Below are positions 1 through 12,181 of a stretch of 64,000 nucleotides of DNA, piece by piece. The translations under genes were made by a program, and so were the position numbers. Origin of the DNA: Ephydatia muelleri (lineage: Eukaryota > Porifera > Demospongiae > Spongillida > Spongillidae). The stretch lies in contig JABACO010000001.1 in NCBI GenBank assembly GCA_013339895.1, positions 17,912,829 to 17,976,828 on the forward strand, given 5' to 3'. The notes below the pieces were generated by a model. That model saw only the letters and a program-made list of their open reading frames with translations. It made no database searches and was not told the origin of the DNA. How positions within the stretch are numbered: the stretch's first letter is position 1; each line of letters begins with the position of its first letter.

Positions 1-217
1 GCCTCTGACACGGCGGTATAAGTTTTACGACGTGCACTTTTCGTTCTTTTAGCTCCCATTCAAATATAACATTTAGCATATATACACATCGTTACACATG
101 TATACATGCATATGTATGCTAAAATTAATGATTAATTAAGGATGTGATGACACATCAAATATGTATACATGTAGCATTAAGACAGCAGGCCGTGAAGGTT
201 TTGTTCTGCTTCTCTGT

Positions 218-2706
218 TTAATACACTTCCGACAGAAGCTCTTGAACAGGTGCTTTTAGTACTCTGTCCAGTCCAAAGTGTGTAGCGGCAACTCTGGCTC
301 TTGCCAAGGTGTTCAGACTTGGTGGCTGGAGATGCATCTCCTTCCCCAACATGGCCACCAGGTCCTTGGCTCTCTTCTGAGCCCTTGACCCGGCAGGAAG
401 GACGCTCGGCAAATAGACTACATAATCCATCAAACCTTGATCCACCATTCTTTTCCTCTCTCGTTCTCCAATGAGAATCACTTGGAAAAAAAGGACGTGT
501 GTTTCAATGCACATCATCTGAAGGTTTCTGTAGCGTGGGTCAGAGCCACATGCCTGCACAGTTTTCTTGGCATGGTAGGGCAGGTAGGCCACCCTCAGGT
601 AAGGAATGTACTTATTCAGCACATATCCTAATTCTACTTCGTGTGTGTGAATCTCATTAGCGTCCGCCTCGCTTAGAAACTGTTCCAAGAGCTCGTTGAT
701 CTGTAGGTACTGTGTGGTGAAGCTGTGCCTCGAAGCGCAGAGCATTGAAATTTGCAACGCTGCTAAATACCTAGAATTGAAACGTACATGCACAAGAAAC
801 GAAAATTTCTTAGTGCATCACACTCTGTGCGCAATTATGGGTCATTGTTTGCTTACTTGAGATAAACGCTCTCACTCCGTGTCGCGTTGTTCTCGGGTGT
901 AGGGTCAGCATTCTTCCATGTCCTGATGATTGATTGTATCACGTGGGGCTTACACAGGTAGCGGTGCGTATCTAGGTTGTAAGCCAGCGCAGTCAGCAGG
1001 AACATTGCTAAGAGATAGCTGTTTCTAAAGGACGCCGGTAAAGACTGCAATGCGCCCTCGATCTGTTCAAGAAACCTGGGACTGGACGCAAGGTCGATTT
1101 GAATATTGGGCGACTCGTACTCGGCCACACTGCGTAATATACATGTACTTGTAATATAGGGCAGGATTATATCAACACCATAGTTTGCAGCACTAATCTG
1201 AGATCATGAGTGTATACGCAACGCGCGAGTGCAAAAAAATCAACAACAAAAAACATGAAACACGTGTACTATATAGTTCTGGGCACGCGAGGAACTCCAA
1301 GTTGTGATCACTATCTGATTCTATCTAACAGTTCGTTGCAAGAACATTACCTCTGGCATTTTCATGTATATGTACAGTGTGTATGGTGCAATGGATAGTC
1401 ATTAGCACAATTATGATGATTCATATGCATTAAATATTCTATATGACAGCCATATTCATACAGCAAATTGAGCTTAGGGATGGGGCGTTGCATGTCACCT
1501 TGACTACTATTCTATGTGCACAGGTCTTCAAAGGTGAAAAATTAATTTAAGGGTGGCAGTCTGTGTACTAGTACTTACATGTAGCAATCATCTCCTTTAC
1601 GAGAAGAAGCAGTTTGTATACGATGCGATATGGTTCTTTGCATTGATCTGTGTATGGTATATCTCACCTTATATCCGACAGTATAATTATCTAAATGCGC
1701 GCTTGCATGTATAGTGCTGAAAGCTTTACTCTACAATGTATGTACGTTGGCCCGGCACGACTTACCAGGCCAGGCATCCCGCAGAGGCAGATATCAAGTC
1801 GTTAATTACCTCCAGCTGGATGTCCCCCAGCCACTCCGTGTAAGGGTTGCGGGGAGGAGAAATGGCTGCGTTCGGTACCAGAGTCACTCGACATAGGGAC
1901 TGGACGATACTGTGCAATTTCAGCTCCTCGAGCATGACCGCTTCCGTCTCCGTTATCGCTGAAAGCGTCCACATCATCTGACACATTCCGATCTCAAGCA
2001 ACTGGACTTGCAGGGGCATTACTTTGAAGGGAAGTCGCAATATCGCCGAATGTAACCGTTGGAGCAGATTGAGGCCCCCCGCTTTGACGAAAAAAACAGA
2101 GTCGGCGATCCGCCTCTTTGGCGATTTGCCGGAGTGACAGGCGTTTCTAAACGCATCGACCTGCGTAGCGTCAATCTCTGTTTGCAGCGACGCCTCGAGC
2201 TCGGGGGAGATGGGGAACAGATGAAGTTGGGGTTCGACGGACTCTAAGAAAGTGAGGGTCTTTTGCAAGAAGGTGACCGTCTCCAGTATCACTGCGACGT
2301 CCGCTTCCGTCGTGTACTCCACCGTTATGCTGTCTCCGTTCCTCAGACTGTACGACTGTATGGATTCTTTGCTGCTGAGTGTGGTGGGTCCAAACGTTAG
2401 CTTTTGATCGAAGACGGGGATGTTGAACTGTTTCTGTACTTCGTCTTGGAGCTCCGCAATGGTCCCAGGAACCCAGGTTAGGCCGAGCTCTCGTTCTCCC
2501 ACGGATCCATCCTCCGTGCACGATAACGTAACATTGAGACTGTAGATGATTTTCTTCTCTGTCGATTTGTTGCTCGCGCTCTTATTGCTGCCGATAGAAG
2601 GTACTGCCGACGCTGCCGCTGCAATGGCACTATTGTCGTCCGAGTGAGCTGTTGCTGAATTCTGGAGCTTTTCAGACTGCTCGGGTTGTGTGGCAGGAGC
2701 TTCCAT
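218..2706 (-). CDS. Ubiquitin-like-domain protein, three exons (copy A)
   Basis: This is a spliced minus-strand gene with exons 2706-1766, 1129-857 and 770-218. The donors are TG|GTAAG and AA|GTAAGC and the acceptors are CGCAG and TTCTAG. All three exons join in frame to give about 588 residues. The start is the first ATG of the exon-1 frame. Residues 1-53 are low-complexity and rich in Ala, Ser and Asn. Residues about 54-132 look like a ubiquitin beta-grasp fold, with a TIAELQDEVQ helix and an LRNGDSITVEY final strand. The rest is mostly helical, resembles an alpha-solenoid, and has no catalytic motif that I recognise. There is no C-terminal di-glycine, so a scaffold or adaptor is likelier than a conjugated modifier. 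The second copy at 48,178-50,675 has a frameshift, which leaves this as the intact one. The family and exact role are unidentified. Confidence 0.82.
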
Positions 2707-2800
2707 GTTTGTTTTCCTTCGCTCAGTATATATATGACGTGATATGTTAGTGTCAATGAATTCAATGTTGCATTTTACATGTAACTATTTCGCGAGCAGT

Positions 2801-2841
2801 CAATAAGTTGCAGGAAAACGTCGTTTTCCTGCAACTTATTG
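2801..2841. repeat. Perfect 20-bp-arm palindrome upstream of the ubiquitin-like gene
   Basis: Two perfect 20-base inverted arms (2801-2820 and 2822-2841) surround a single central T. The palindrome lies about 95 bp upstream of the start codon at 2706. Block B has no equivalent: its sequence passes directly from the GCGGGCAG-type flank to CTCTTATGC. It is therefore an insertion in A or a precise deletion in B. It could form a hairpin or cruciform or act as a symmetrical protein-binding site, but no function is demonstrated. Confidence 0.85.
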
Positions 2842-3093
2842 GCTCTTATGCTATAAAAGTAAACTAATTAATGTGTTGTTGTCTGCAACGTTTCAATGGA
2901 TTAGATAAACAAAGCCGCTGCGGCTTTAGTATCGCAGAGCCTGTAGCCCGTGAAAGAGTTAAACACATTTCAGGTTTATTTCGGCCAAATGAACAAGGAC
3001 AGCCATACACGTACACACGTGATGACTTCGACCCTTAATTTGTTAACGTACATGTAAATCATGCTCATGATCAGTTATTGAATATTGTACAAC

Positions 3094-3779
3094 TAGTAGC
3101 GAATGGATTATATAACTGCTATACGTTTGATTCAAGGGATGAACGTACATTTAGCAACTGCGTTGAAGTTGGCACCACATTCCTCAGCACCACATTCCAC
3201 ACCACACACCAAATTATACGGCGCGCGCTCGTCCGACCAAACCACAAGTGCATCGCGTAACTCCCGCCCCGCCCCCTCAGACATGGCGCCTGACATATAA
3301 AGAGGGCATTAGCCTCTTCTACAAGCACTAGTTGTGTATTAAAATTACGGGGGTGGAAAATAGGGCATAGTGTCCATTGGCAAGGTCGTAGCGCGCTAGC
3401 CATTACCAAGAAACTTGTTATACTCGTATACGTTGAAGAAAAAAATGAATAACTACTAGTTTTCCTGGTAATGGCTAGCTCATGCGCGCTAGGATATTAC
3501 CAATGGACACCAGGCCCTATTTTTTATACCCTAGGAATTTAATATAAAACCCCAAATGTATATGTAAGTATAGTTTAATTACTTGTAATTTTTTGCATGA
3601 CTGTGTAAATCAAAACCTGTGTACATGTAAAAACTACTTGGGCAGTGTTTGGTTCAAAAAGCACGTTTTCGCCACATCCCAGGTTATTGCATACAGCTGT
3701 GATTATCTACATAGTGAAAGAGAAATCACTTGAAAGAAAATAAATACATTTTAAATCACTTACTTCTGGCCACACGATA
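3094..3779. repeat. Block-A-only intergenic sequence with an inverted repeat
   Basis: Alignment to block B stops near 3,094. No convincing gene is visible. Positions about 3,350-3,415 and 3,463-3,530 are imperfect inverted copies of each other. Both contain a TGTCCATTGG word, a GCGCGCTAG-like core and a GCCATTACC word. This looks like a short foldback or MITE-type element with a spacer of about 45 bp. The remainder is AT-rich and featureless. Confidence 0.6.
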
Positions 3780-4275
3780 AATTTACTGAGTTGGGAAAGT
3801 GTCATTGATGCCCGTTTCCCCACATCATCCTGAACACCTACAAGGTAGAGCTCTATCTCGTGTACCTAACAGTACATATCAGTGAGGCGTAGCATAAAAG
3901 TGTATAATACACACCATATCACTGCATTTTTCTAGAGGCCAATATGGATTTTCTTTTCTGAATGCTTTGATACTGGAGGTGTTATTTACAAATTGTGATG
4001 TATGCCTTCCGGTTAAAATCTGTCCTATTAGTGGCTGTAAGTTAATGTGTTATTTTACATGCATTAAAAATTCCTGCATGCATGCTGCATGTTTCAAGTA
4101 CCTCGTCTTCTTCACCACCTGTCTAATAAATGTTCTGGTAAATGGTGATTGGCTTCATGTGTAATAGTGATAGAGCTGAAGTTACATGTGTTGAACACAT
4201 TTTTTGTGTTACCTGTCTGCTTTTCTCTTCTAAATATTAGATGGGAAATATCTGATGTAATGTTCTCTTCCCCAC

Positions 4276-4604
4276 CTAGAGGCACCAAGGTCATCAGGGT
4301 CAGGACCAGGATTTTCATACTCAGGCACCAAGAAGTCATTCGAATCAGTATCAGAATTCAAATCACTGGTGCTTCCACTTTCTATGTCACCATCATCTTC
4401 ATTCACACTATGATGTTCCATCACATCTATGTCATTATTTTCTTCATTCACACTATGATGTTCCGTCACATCTGAAAATTACATATGCATGCACACATAA
4501 TGGATTTTTTTTTTACCTTGAATTGCATCATCTGACTTTTGCAGTGGATGCAGTGCACCAATGGACAATTCATCTGCCGCTTGCTTCCTGAATCGACTCA
4601 TCAT
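4276..4604 (-). CDS. Possible two-exon acidic protein fragment
   Basis: Exon 4604-4517 begins with two consecutive ATG codons and ends at a CAAG|GTAAAA donor. Exon 4471-4276 follows a TTTTCAG acceptor and stays in frame. The predicted piece of about 94 residues is strongly acidic and contains a duplicated EHHSVNE motif (two copies about 17 residues apart), then DSNDFLVPEYENPGPDP. A third exon-like stretch (about 3,837-3,770, ending at a GTAAGT donor) is open, but in the simplest splice it does not join in phase. The family is not recognised. Acidic tails of this kind occur in transposon proteins and nuclear proteins, so this may be a decayed fragment. Confidence 0.3.
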
Positions 4605-5204
4605 GTTCTGTGGTTATGCTTTTATTATGCCTAGCTACAGTGCTTAGTGCTTATTTGTGTGTATATGCAGTCTTGACTTTCAACTTGCAATCGTGCTGAC
4701 GTTATGCATGGTAAAATAATGTATTCATGTAACTTTAAAGGATAACTACAAGACATACAAAAACACCACAGTCATATGAGTTGCTCTGCCTTGGTGAATT
4801 GCTGATCTACATGTGCATTGTTAAAACACGCAATTGAAAGGTACATTAAAACTTGTTAGTGCTGGGTAGTACCTTTGAATCAGCATACTTCCAGCCAGAA
4901 TCACAGAGGTGCACCTCTACTCTATGCTGCATTTCATTGCAAAGATACAGCCTACATGTATAGCACATACAAATTTCATGCACATATTATCATAAGTTAT
5001 TTTTATAAAATCACTAACCAAATCCAGTTAACTGCATCATTATCAGAGCAGTGCATTGAATCAATGCTTTGAATGAATTGCGCTTACTACCTAGTATTTC
5101 CGTCATAAGGTATAATCTCCTAATCAAATTATGAACCAAACTTCAGTAGACTCCAATGATTTGGTTTGTGTACAGGAAAGAGCAATTTCTACATCTTCAC
5201 CGTG
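4605..5204. other. Intergenic sequence, nothing recognisable
   Basis: This is AT-rich sequence with several TACATGTA-type words. I see no ORF with plausible coding character, no RNA gene and no clear repeat. Confidence 0.6.
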
Positions 5205-6920
5205 ACTGAGGACCATGGCTATGTCACACCGGTGAGTCTAACAGGATGACCAAACTAAGCGATGTTCTAGGAATCCTGCACCACAATAGTATCTCCTGAG
5301 GTCTGTGTCACACATCTGTACATATGTCATGGTTATGACCCACCCCCTCTGAGGACCATGGCTATGTCACACCTGTGAGTCTGACAGGGTGACCAAACTA
5401 AGCGATGTTCTAGGAATCCTGCATCACAATAGCATTTCCTGAGGTGTGTGTCACACATTTGTACATGTGTCATGCTTGACCATGGCTATGTCACACCTGT
5501 GAGTCTAACGGGGTAACCAAACTAAGCGATGTTCTAAGAATCTGCAACACAATAGCATTTCCTGAGGTCTGTATCACACATCTGTGCATGTGTCATGGTT
5601 GTGACCCACCCCCTCTGAGGACCATGGCTATGTCACACATGTGAGAGTGACAAAGTGCAACCTTGTGACCAAACTAAGCGACGTTCTAGGAATCCTGCAC
5701 CATAGTAGCATCTATTGAGGTCTGTGTCACACATCTGTACATGTGTCATGGTCATGACATACCCCCTCTGTGGACCATGGCTATGTCACACCTGTTAGTC
5801 TAACAGGGTGACCAAACTAAGCGATGTTCTAGGAATCCTGCACCACAATGGCATCTCCTGAGGTCTGTGTCACACACCTGCACATGTGTCATGGTTGTGA
5901 CCCACCCCCTCCGAGGACCATGGCTATGTCACACCTATGAGTCTGACAGGGTGACCAAACTAAGCGATATTCTAGGAATCCTGCACCACAATAGCATCTC
6001 CTGAGGTCTGTGTCACACATCTGTACATGTGTCATGGTTGTGACCCACCCCCTCTGAGGACCATGGCTATGTCACACCTTTGAGTCTAACAGGGTGACCA
6101 AACTAAGCGATGTTTTAGGAATCCTGCACTACAGTAGCATCTCCTGAGGTCTGTGTCACACATCTGTGCATGTATCATGGTTGTGACCAACCCCCTCTGA
6201 GGACTATGGCTATGTCACATCTGTGAGTCTAACAGGGTGACCAATCTAACCGATATTCTTGGAATCCTGCACCACAATCATGTCCTGAGGTCTGTGTCTC
6301 ACATCTGTACATGTGTCATGGTTGTGACCCACCCCCTCTGAGGATCATGGCTATGTCACACCAGTGAGAGTGACAGGGTGACCAAACTAAGCGATGTTCT
6401 AGGAATCCTGCACCACAATAGCATCTCCTGAGGTCAGTGTTACAAATCTGTACTTGTGTCATGGTTGTGACCCACCCACTCTGAGGACCATGGCTATGTC
6501 ACACCTCTGAGTCTGACAGGGCGACCAAACTAAGCGATATTCTAGGAATCCTACACCCTCCTGAGGTCTGTGTCGCACATCTGTGCAGGAGATGCTATTG
6601 TGGTGCAGGATACCTAGAACATTGCTTAGTTTGGTCAGAGATAATATATAAATTATCTCTGGTTTGGTCACCCTGTCACTCTCACAGGTGTGACGTATAG
6701 CCATGGTCCTCAGAGGGGGTGGGTCACAACCATGACACATGTACAGATGTGTGACACAGACCTCAGGAGATGCTATTGTGGTGCAGGATTCCTAGAACAT
6801 CGCTTTTTTTGGTCACCCTGTCACTCTCACAGGTGTGACATAGCCATGGTCCTCAGAGGGGGTGGGTCACAACCATGACACATGTACAGATGAGTGATAC
6901 AGACCGCAGGAGATGCTACT
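5205..6920. repeat. Satellite of about 143-bp units with an internal orientation switch
   Basis: About ten direct copies run from 5,205 to about 6,587. Each contains GACCATGGCTATGTCACAC, then a CAAACTAAGCGATGTTCTAG segment, a CCTGAGGTCTGTGTCACACA segment and a GTGACCCACCCCCTCTGAG segment. Spacing is about 143 bp, with one shortened unit near 5,480. At about 6,588 the units switch to reverse complement and continue to 6,920. The reverse array is then interrupted by a transposon and resumes at 11,011-11,106. Reading frames through the array are by-products of the repeat. Confidence 0.9.
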
Positions 6921-6923
6921 GTA

Positions 6924-9900
6924 CACAGCGAAACCGCTATCCGGAGACGGGTTGCAACGGTGCCCCGTCACTTTCGATCAAGACGGACTTCCACGTAAAT
7001 TTCACGGAAACGTTTAGTGACGGTATCCGTGTATTTATGAACGGTAATCGACGAACGCTACCGCACGGTACCGCGTCCTCCACTATTATTGACGCATGGT
7101 CACGTGATACAAGTAACTCCTTCCGAATTCAAAAAATGAGCGGCAAGTGACGTTACAGTCACCACTGCGGGGAATACGTGTGTAGATCTACATTTTTTGA
7201 ACACCAAATGCTAGTAGAGTCGTCATCCAAAGCTGATAGTTCTCTTCAAGCTAAACAACAGCTTCCTGCGGAAGGTATGTATCGTATATCATACACGTGC
7301 ACCGATTATGTATGCATATGCGCAGCTGCATATGCGTATACTCGATTCGCGAGATATAGCTAGTGCTGAGCGTTAGCTATTAGCAGCTAATTGTATCCTT
7401 TTTTATTATACAGGCGTACCGGGTACCGGTACTATGGCAGACAGGAGAGCATATAGAATAGCTCTCCGGCTCTGAGTCAGATTCGTCATCAAGTAAAGAA
7501 TCTTTACAGCAAGGACTCCATAACTATAAATGGCACCAATTGCCTGTGTGTGTATGTGATGTGTGCCTCTGTGTGAGATGTGTGCCACTGTGTATGTGTG
7601 CCTGTGTGTTGATGTGTGCCTCTGTGTCAATGTATGCCTCTGTGTAATATGTAGTCTTAGTGATGAGTGCCTCTGTGTGATATGCGCCTCTGTTTATGAT
7701 ACATGTGTCCCTGTGTGTAATGTGTGCCAATATGTGTAGCCTGTGTGTGATGTACACATGCCTCTGTGTGATGTGTTCCTGTGTGTGATTTTGTGATGTA
7801 CACGTGCCTCTGTGTGATGTGTCCCTCTGTGTTATGTGTGCCTAGGCTCTGTGCGTGATGTATGCCTCTGAGTAATGTGCACTTGCCTCTGTGTGATGTG
7901 TTGCTGTGTGTGATGAGTGCCTGTGTGTGATGTTTGCCTCTCTGTAATGTGTAGCCTTAGTGATGAGTGCCTGTGTGATGTGTTCCTCTGTTTATGATGT
8001 GTCCTTGTGTGTGATGTGTGCCAATGTGTAACTTGTGTGTGATGTGTGCTTGTGTGTAATGTGTAACCTTAGTGATGGGTGCCTGTGTGTGATGTGTGCC
8101 TCTGTGTGTGATGTGTGCCTCTGTGTGTGATGTGTGCCTGTGTGTGTGATGTGTGCCTGTGTGTGTGATGTGTGCCTGTGTGTGATGTGTGCCTATGTGA
8201 TGTGTGCCTGTGCCTGTGTGAGATGTGTGATGTGTGATGTGTGCCTATGTGCGATGTGTGCCTGTGTGTGATGTGGCTGTGTGTGATGCATGCCTGTGTG
8301 TGATGTGTGCCTGTGTGTGATATACACATGCCTCTGTGTGATGTGTGCCTCTGTGATGTGTGCCTATGTGTGATGTGTGCCTGTGTGTAATGTGTGCCAA
8401 TATGTGTAACCTGTGTGTGATGTGTGCCTATGTGGGATGTGTGCCTGTAGCCTTAGTGATGTATGCCTATATGTGATGTGTGTCTGTGTGTGGTGTGTGG
8501 CTGTGTGCTATGTGTGTCTGTGTGCATACCTCTGTGTGATGTGTGCCTGTCTGTGTGTGCCAATATGTGTAACTTGTGTGTGCCTGTGTGATGTGTGCAT
8601 GTGTGCATGTGTGTGATGTGTGCCTCTGTGTGATATGTAGCCTTAGTGATGAGTGTCTAGGTGTGATGTGTGTCTGTGTGACATGTGCCTGTGTGATGTG
8701 TGCCTGTGTGATGTGTGCCTGTGTGATGTGTGCCTGTGTGATGTGTGCCTGTGTGATGTGTGCCTGTGTGATGTGTGCCTGTGTGATGTGTGCCTGTGTG
8801 ATGTGTGCCTGTGTGATGTGTGCCTGTGTGATGTGTGCCTGTGTGATGTGTGCCTGTGTGATGTGTGCCTGTGTGATGTGGGCCTGTGTGATGTGTGCCT
8901 GTGTGATGTGTGCCTGTGTGATGTGTGCCTGTGTGATGTGTGCCTGTGTGATGTGTGCCTCTGTGTGTGCCTGTGTGATGTGTCATTTGTGCTTGTGCAT
9001 GGTGTATGCCTGTGTGTGATGTGTGCCTGTTTGTGTGATGTGTGCCTGTGTGTGATGTGTGTCTGTGTGATGTGTACCTGTGTGATGGTGCTTCTGTGTT
9101 ATGTGTGCCTGTGTGATGTGTGCCTCTGTGTGTGATGTGTGCCTGTGTGATGTGTGATGTGTGCCTATGTGTGATGTGTGCCTCTTTATTATGTGTGCCT
9201 TTGTGATTCTGTGTCATTTGTGCCTATGTGTGATGTATGCCTGTGTGTAATGTGTGCCTGTTTGTGTGATGTGTGCCTATGTGTGATGTGTGCCTGTGTG
9301 TGATGTGTGTCTGTTGATGCGTGCCTGCACATGTGATGTGTGCCTGTATGATGTGTGCCTGTGTGATGTGTGCCTGTTGGTGTGATGTGTGTCTGTGTGT
9401 GTTTATAGCCTTAGTGATGAGTGCCTCTGTGATATGTGCCTCTGTGTGATGTGTACCTGTGTGATGTGTACCTGTGTGATGGTGCCTCTGTGGTATGTAT
9501 CCTGTGTGATGTGTGCCTCTGTGTGTGATGTGTGCCTCTGTGTGATGTGTGCCTATGTGTGATGTGTGCCTATGTGTGATGTATGCCTTGTGTGATGTGT
9601 GCCTGTGTGTGATGTGTGCCTGTTTGTGTGACGTGTGTGTGGCTGTGTGCAACATTATAGAAGTACTTCGTTCATTCTTTACATGTGTAGGGATAAAGGA
9701 TTATGTCTTCCATCCTCACTCAAACTAAAACTGATTCCATGTACATGTTGTATGTTCTGCATTCTTGTATTGGACCTTAATGAATCAATTTCAAGGCTGA
9801 TAAAAGATTTAAATCGCACATACATGTACTGGACTGTTACCTCATTGCCATGGCAACACATCGCATACCAATAACAAGCGGTATAAGCTCGCTAATTGCA

Positions 9901-11010
9901 ATTGATTGACAGTTGCTGGTTAATTCAACTATAACTGTCCCTTGACCAATCCACGTGACTATTAATAATAGATTTTTGGCGGGGAAACAGTGGTGTAGCC
10001 GATGGATGTTACCTATTTTATCGCAACCTATTTTGGCGCCAAAGTACAACGTGCATCAGCGCAGCAAAGAGCACGATATGGTAAGCGTTTCGCTATCGGC
10101 CTTTGTCCTCCTCTATAGCAACTTTCAGGTTCAAAGATTGGCGTGGAACTTATGGATCCGAATAAACTTGTTGATTCGCCACATACTGACATGAGTGCTG
10201 CGTAAGTGCCATTTTTGGGGTGTCGAAGATATCACAACCACTTTTCTTCCATCTACAGGAATAGGTTGTAACGCGAACACATATTAGTAGGTATAACGTA
10301 TTATTGGTACGTTATTTAATTGGTTTTTCCTGTACCCAGCCACCTTTATTTATTATGGCTTTGGAACGCAATGAGGTATGTACAAGGGTCACTTTTTTTC
10401 TCATCTGTGACTTTTTACACAAGATGAACGTTTGATGACGTGGTGGCTCCACGTTTGTGCCAGTGTCATCGCGCGCAGATTGTCAATACCGGTGCAAATG
10501 TGTAAGCAAGTACTTCTGTGGTTCATGCATTCATGATTGATGCTATACATAATTATCTTTCAACAGAACGGAATCCGGCTTTTTGCCTAATGTGGAGACC
10601 AAGCAAAACTGACACTTGCTCTTCCTTTTTATATGCATTTGTATTTGTATATGGTTTTTTGAAGAACTAACCCTGAGAAAAGTGAATGGGATGGTGCACG
10701 TATACGATAAAGCTGCATGGATAGAAAGTAGAAGCGGTACCGCTGTAGTACCGGTAGCCAGAAATCCAACCTTACGTACTGACGGTACGATGCGGTAAAA
10801 AGCGAACCGCCTTTAACCGTGGATTTCCCGGACTGACGGATTATAACGTTTAAAGACGTGACAGAGCGACGGAGGGGAAGGACGTTGCCGTCCACTCTCC
10901 GTCCGCAGACGGACCGTTGGTATTGATATCAACGGTATCCGCCTACATCTGAGTGACGGGTAAGGTCACGTGATGAGACGTTACCGTCTCAATGTAATGG
11001 TTTCGCTGTG
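6924..11010. mobile_element. 4.1 kb DNA transposon inserted in the satellite (GTA target duplication)
   Basis: The left end is CACAGCGAAACC and the right end is its exact inverse, GGTTTCGCTGTG. Both are flanked by GTA (6921-6923 and 11011-11013). Joining the flanks restores the satellite unit, which proves insertion. The 3-bp duplication and CAC start are compatible with CACTA-like or PIF/Harbinger-like elements. The termini are GC-rich and share inverted words such as GGTCACGTGAT. I find no transposase. A few exon-like stretches with GT donors occur (about 7,180-7,277 ending at GAAG|GTATGT, and 10,152-10,201 ending at CTGC|GTAAGT), but no gene can be assembled. About half of the element is a microsatellite. 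Confidence 0.8.
7535..9650. repeat. GT-rich microsatellite with a perfect 15-bp core array
   Basis: About 2.1 kb of imperfect repeats are built from GTGTGATGTGTGCCT-like words. From about 8,687 to 8,958 the unit CCTGTGTGATGTGTG is repeated about 18 times almost without error. The long cysteine-rich or histidine/threonine-rich reading frames on both strands arise because the period is divisible by three. They have no other coding features and should not be treated as proteins. Confidence 0.92.
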
Positions 11011-11106
11011 GTAGTGCAGGATTCGTAAAACATCGCTTAGTTTGGTCACCCTGTTAGACTCAAAGGTGTGACATAGCCATGGTCCTCAGAGGGGGTGGGT
11101 CACAAC
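11011..11106. repeat. Displaced end of the 143-bp satellite (reverse orientation)
   Basis: This is the continuation of the satellite unit interrupted at 6,923. It holds the reverse complement of the CTAAGCGAT and CATGGCTATGTCACA segments and ends at the GGGGGTGGGTCACAACC word. Confidence 0.85.
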
Positions 11107-11359
11107 CTGAAATACGCATACAGTAGGTTTCAGGTGTCGATTGTATTCACAGACAATTGTGGTATCCGCACCTTATTCTTCAGATATACGCTAATACCGA
11201 AAATTCTAAATGTTCATTTGCTCTTTTGAAGCTATCCAGCGTTAATGGAATAAGTTCGAACCAGAACTGGCATAGCTGCATAGCTGCACAGCAAACTTCA
11301 GCACCCTCTTCTGTAAAGAGCTTCGGTACATCTACTGTACATGTAGGTGCTCGTGTCTG

Positions 11360-12173
11360 CAGGATTAGCAAATATTCAATCTGTGCTAGCTCGGGTAGTA
11401 TCCGGATATTTATTACATCAAAAATCCGACTCATTTTTACCGGATTCCAGAATCCGGTATCCCACTTTTTCGGATCCGGATTATCCGAATAATTGGTAAC
11501 CAATTATAACCAAAATGGCTGATGAAAAGAGAGTACGACAAGACTGTTGATTGCATGCTATGTAGATGTAAAGGTGAAGTAATTTCTGATCCGCAAGTAT
11601 CACCAACTCCAGAACCATCTAATGAACCACCTCCAAAGAGGGCAAAGTCGCATGTGTCTCCAGTGGGCAATGACTTTGCCAATTCAGAGTTCACCAGGAA
11701 GATAAAACAACAAATTCTAGTTCAGCAACGTCAAGGATAGATGCTTCAAGAAAGGCTTTGACTAACGAATATGCAAAGATTGCTGTACAACCTCAGTCTT
11801 AAGAATAATCCCCCTTTATTGGTGATGAGTAGAAAGGTAGAGATTTCCGGAGTTTGTTAAGATTGCAAGGGTTGTCCTTGCTATCCCCGCTACCAGTCCA
11901 TCAACTGAACAAATTTTTTTATTCTAAACTTGGACGAGTTTGTGTGAAAGAAAGAGTGCATATGAGTCCTATCATGGCTGATGCGTTAATGTTTCTCGCC
12001 AGCAACCGGGCTAAATCTACAATATGTTGTTCATCATGCAAGTATACATTGACTTACACATTAATTTCATTATAAATTAATTAGTATCATTATAAATTCA
12101 TCGTGAACTGCAAACGTAGTAACTATATTCTATCAGTAAAGGATCATAGATAGATAGTGACAAAATCCGGATA
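11360..12173 (+). pseudogene. hAT transposase C-terminal remnant (copy A)
   Basis: Broken reading frames on the plus strand encode pieces of a hAT-type C-terminal dimerisation region. A segment matching VVLAIPATSPSTEQIF is followed by VCVKERVHMSPIMADALMF, the usual order in this family. An upstream piece includes SRIDASRKALTNEY. Stops and frame changes separate the pieces. The region starts near TAGTATCCGGATATTT, and CCGGATAT-like words recur near 12,167 and 13,340, suggesting old element ends. The same remnant lies at 52,880-53,700 in block B, so it predates the duplication or haplotype split. A 1.15 kb MITE inserted at its right end in this copy only. Confidence 0.7.
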
Positions 12174-12181
12174 TCCGCATT

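Noticed and set aside
1802-2521. Alternative-frame ORFs within exon 1 of the ubiquitin-like gene
   Set aside because: They are shadows of the spliced frame, which has better splice continuity and conservation in the second copy.
5205-6920. CRISPR array
   Set aside because: Units of about 143 bp are contiguous, with no unique spacers, and the organism is eukaryotic.
8576-9217. Long cysteine-rich (plus strand) and histidine/threonine-rich (minus strand) reading frames
   Set aside because: They are translations of a 15-bp tandem repeat whose period is divisible by three, and they have no other coding features.
10152-10201. First exon of a host gene (MDPNKLVDSPHTDMSAA with a GTAAGT donor)
   Set aside because: It is attractive but isolated. 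No following in-phase exon could be shown before the end of the enclosing transposon.
11157-11503. Overlapping plus and minus ORFs of about 110 codons
   Set aside because: Only half of each is outside the hAT remnant. There is no splice support or recognisable motif. The minus-strand part at 11,180-11,345 could be an exon, but I cannot support it.
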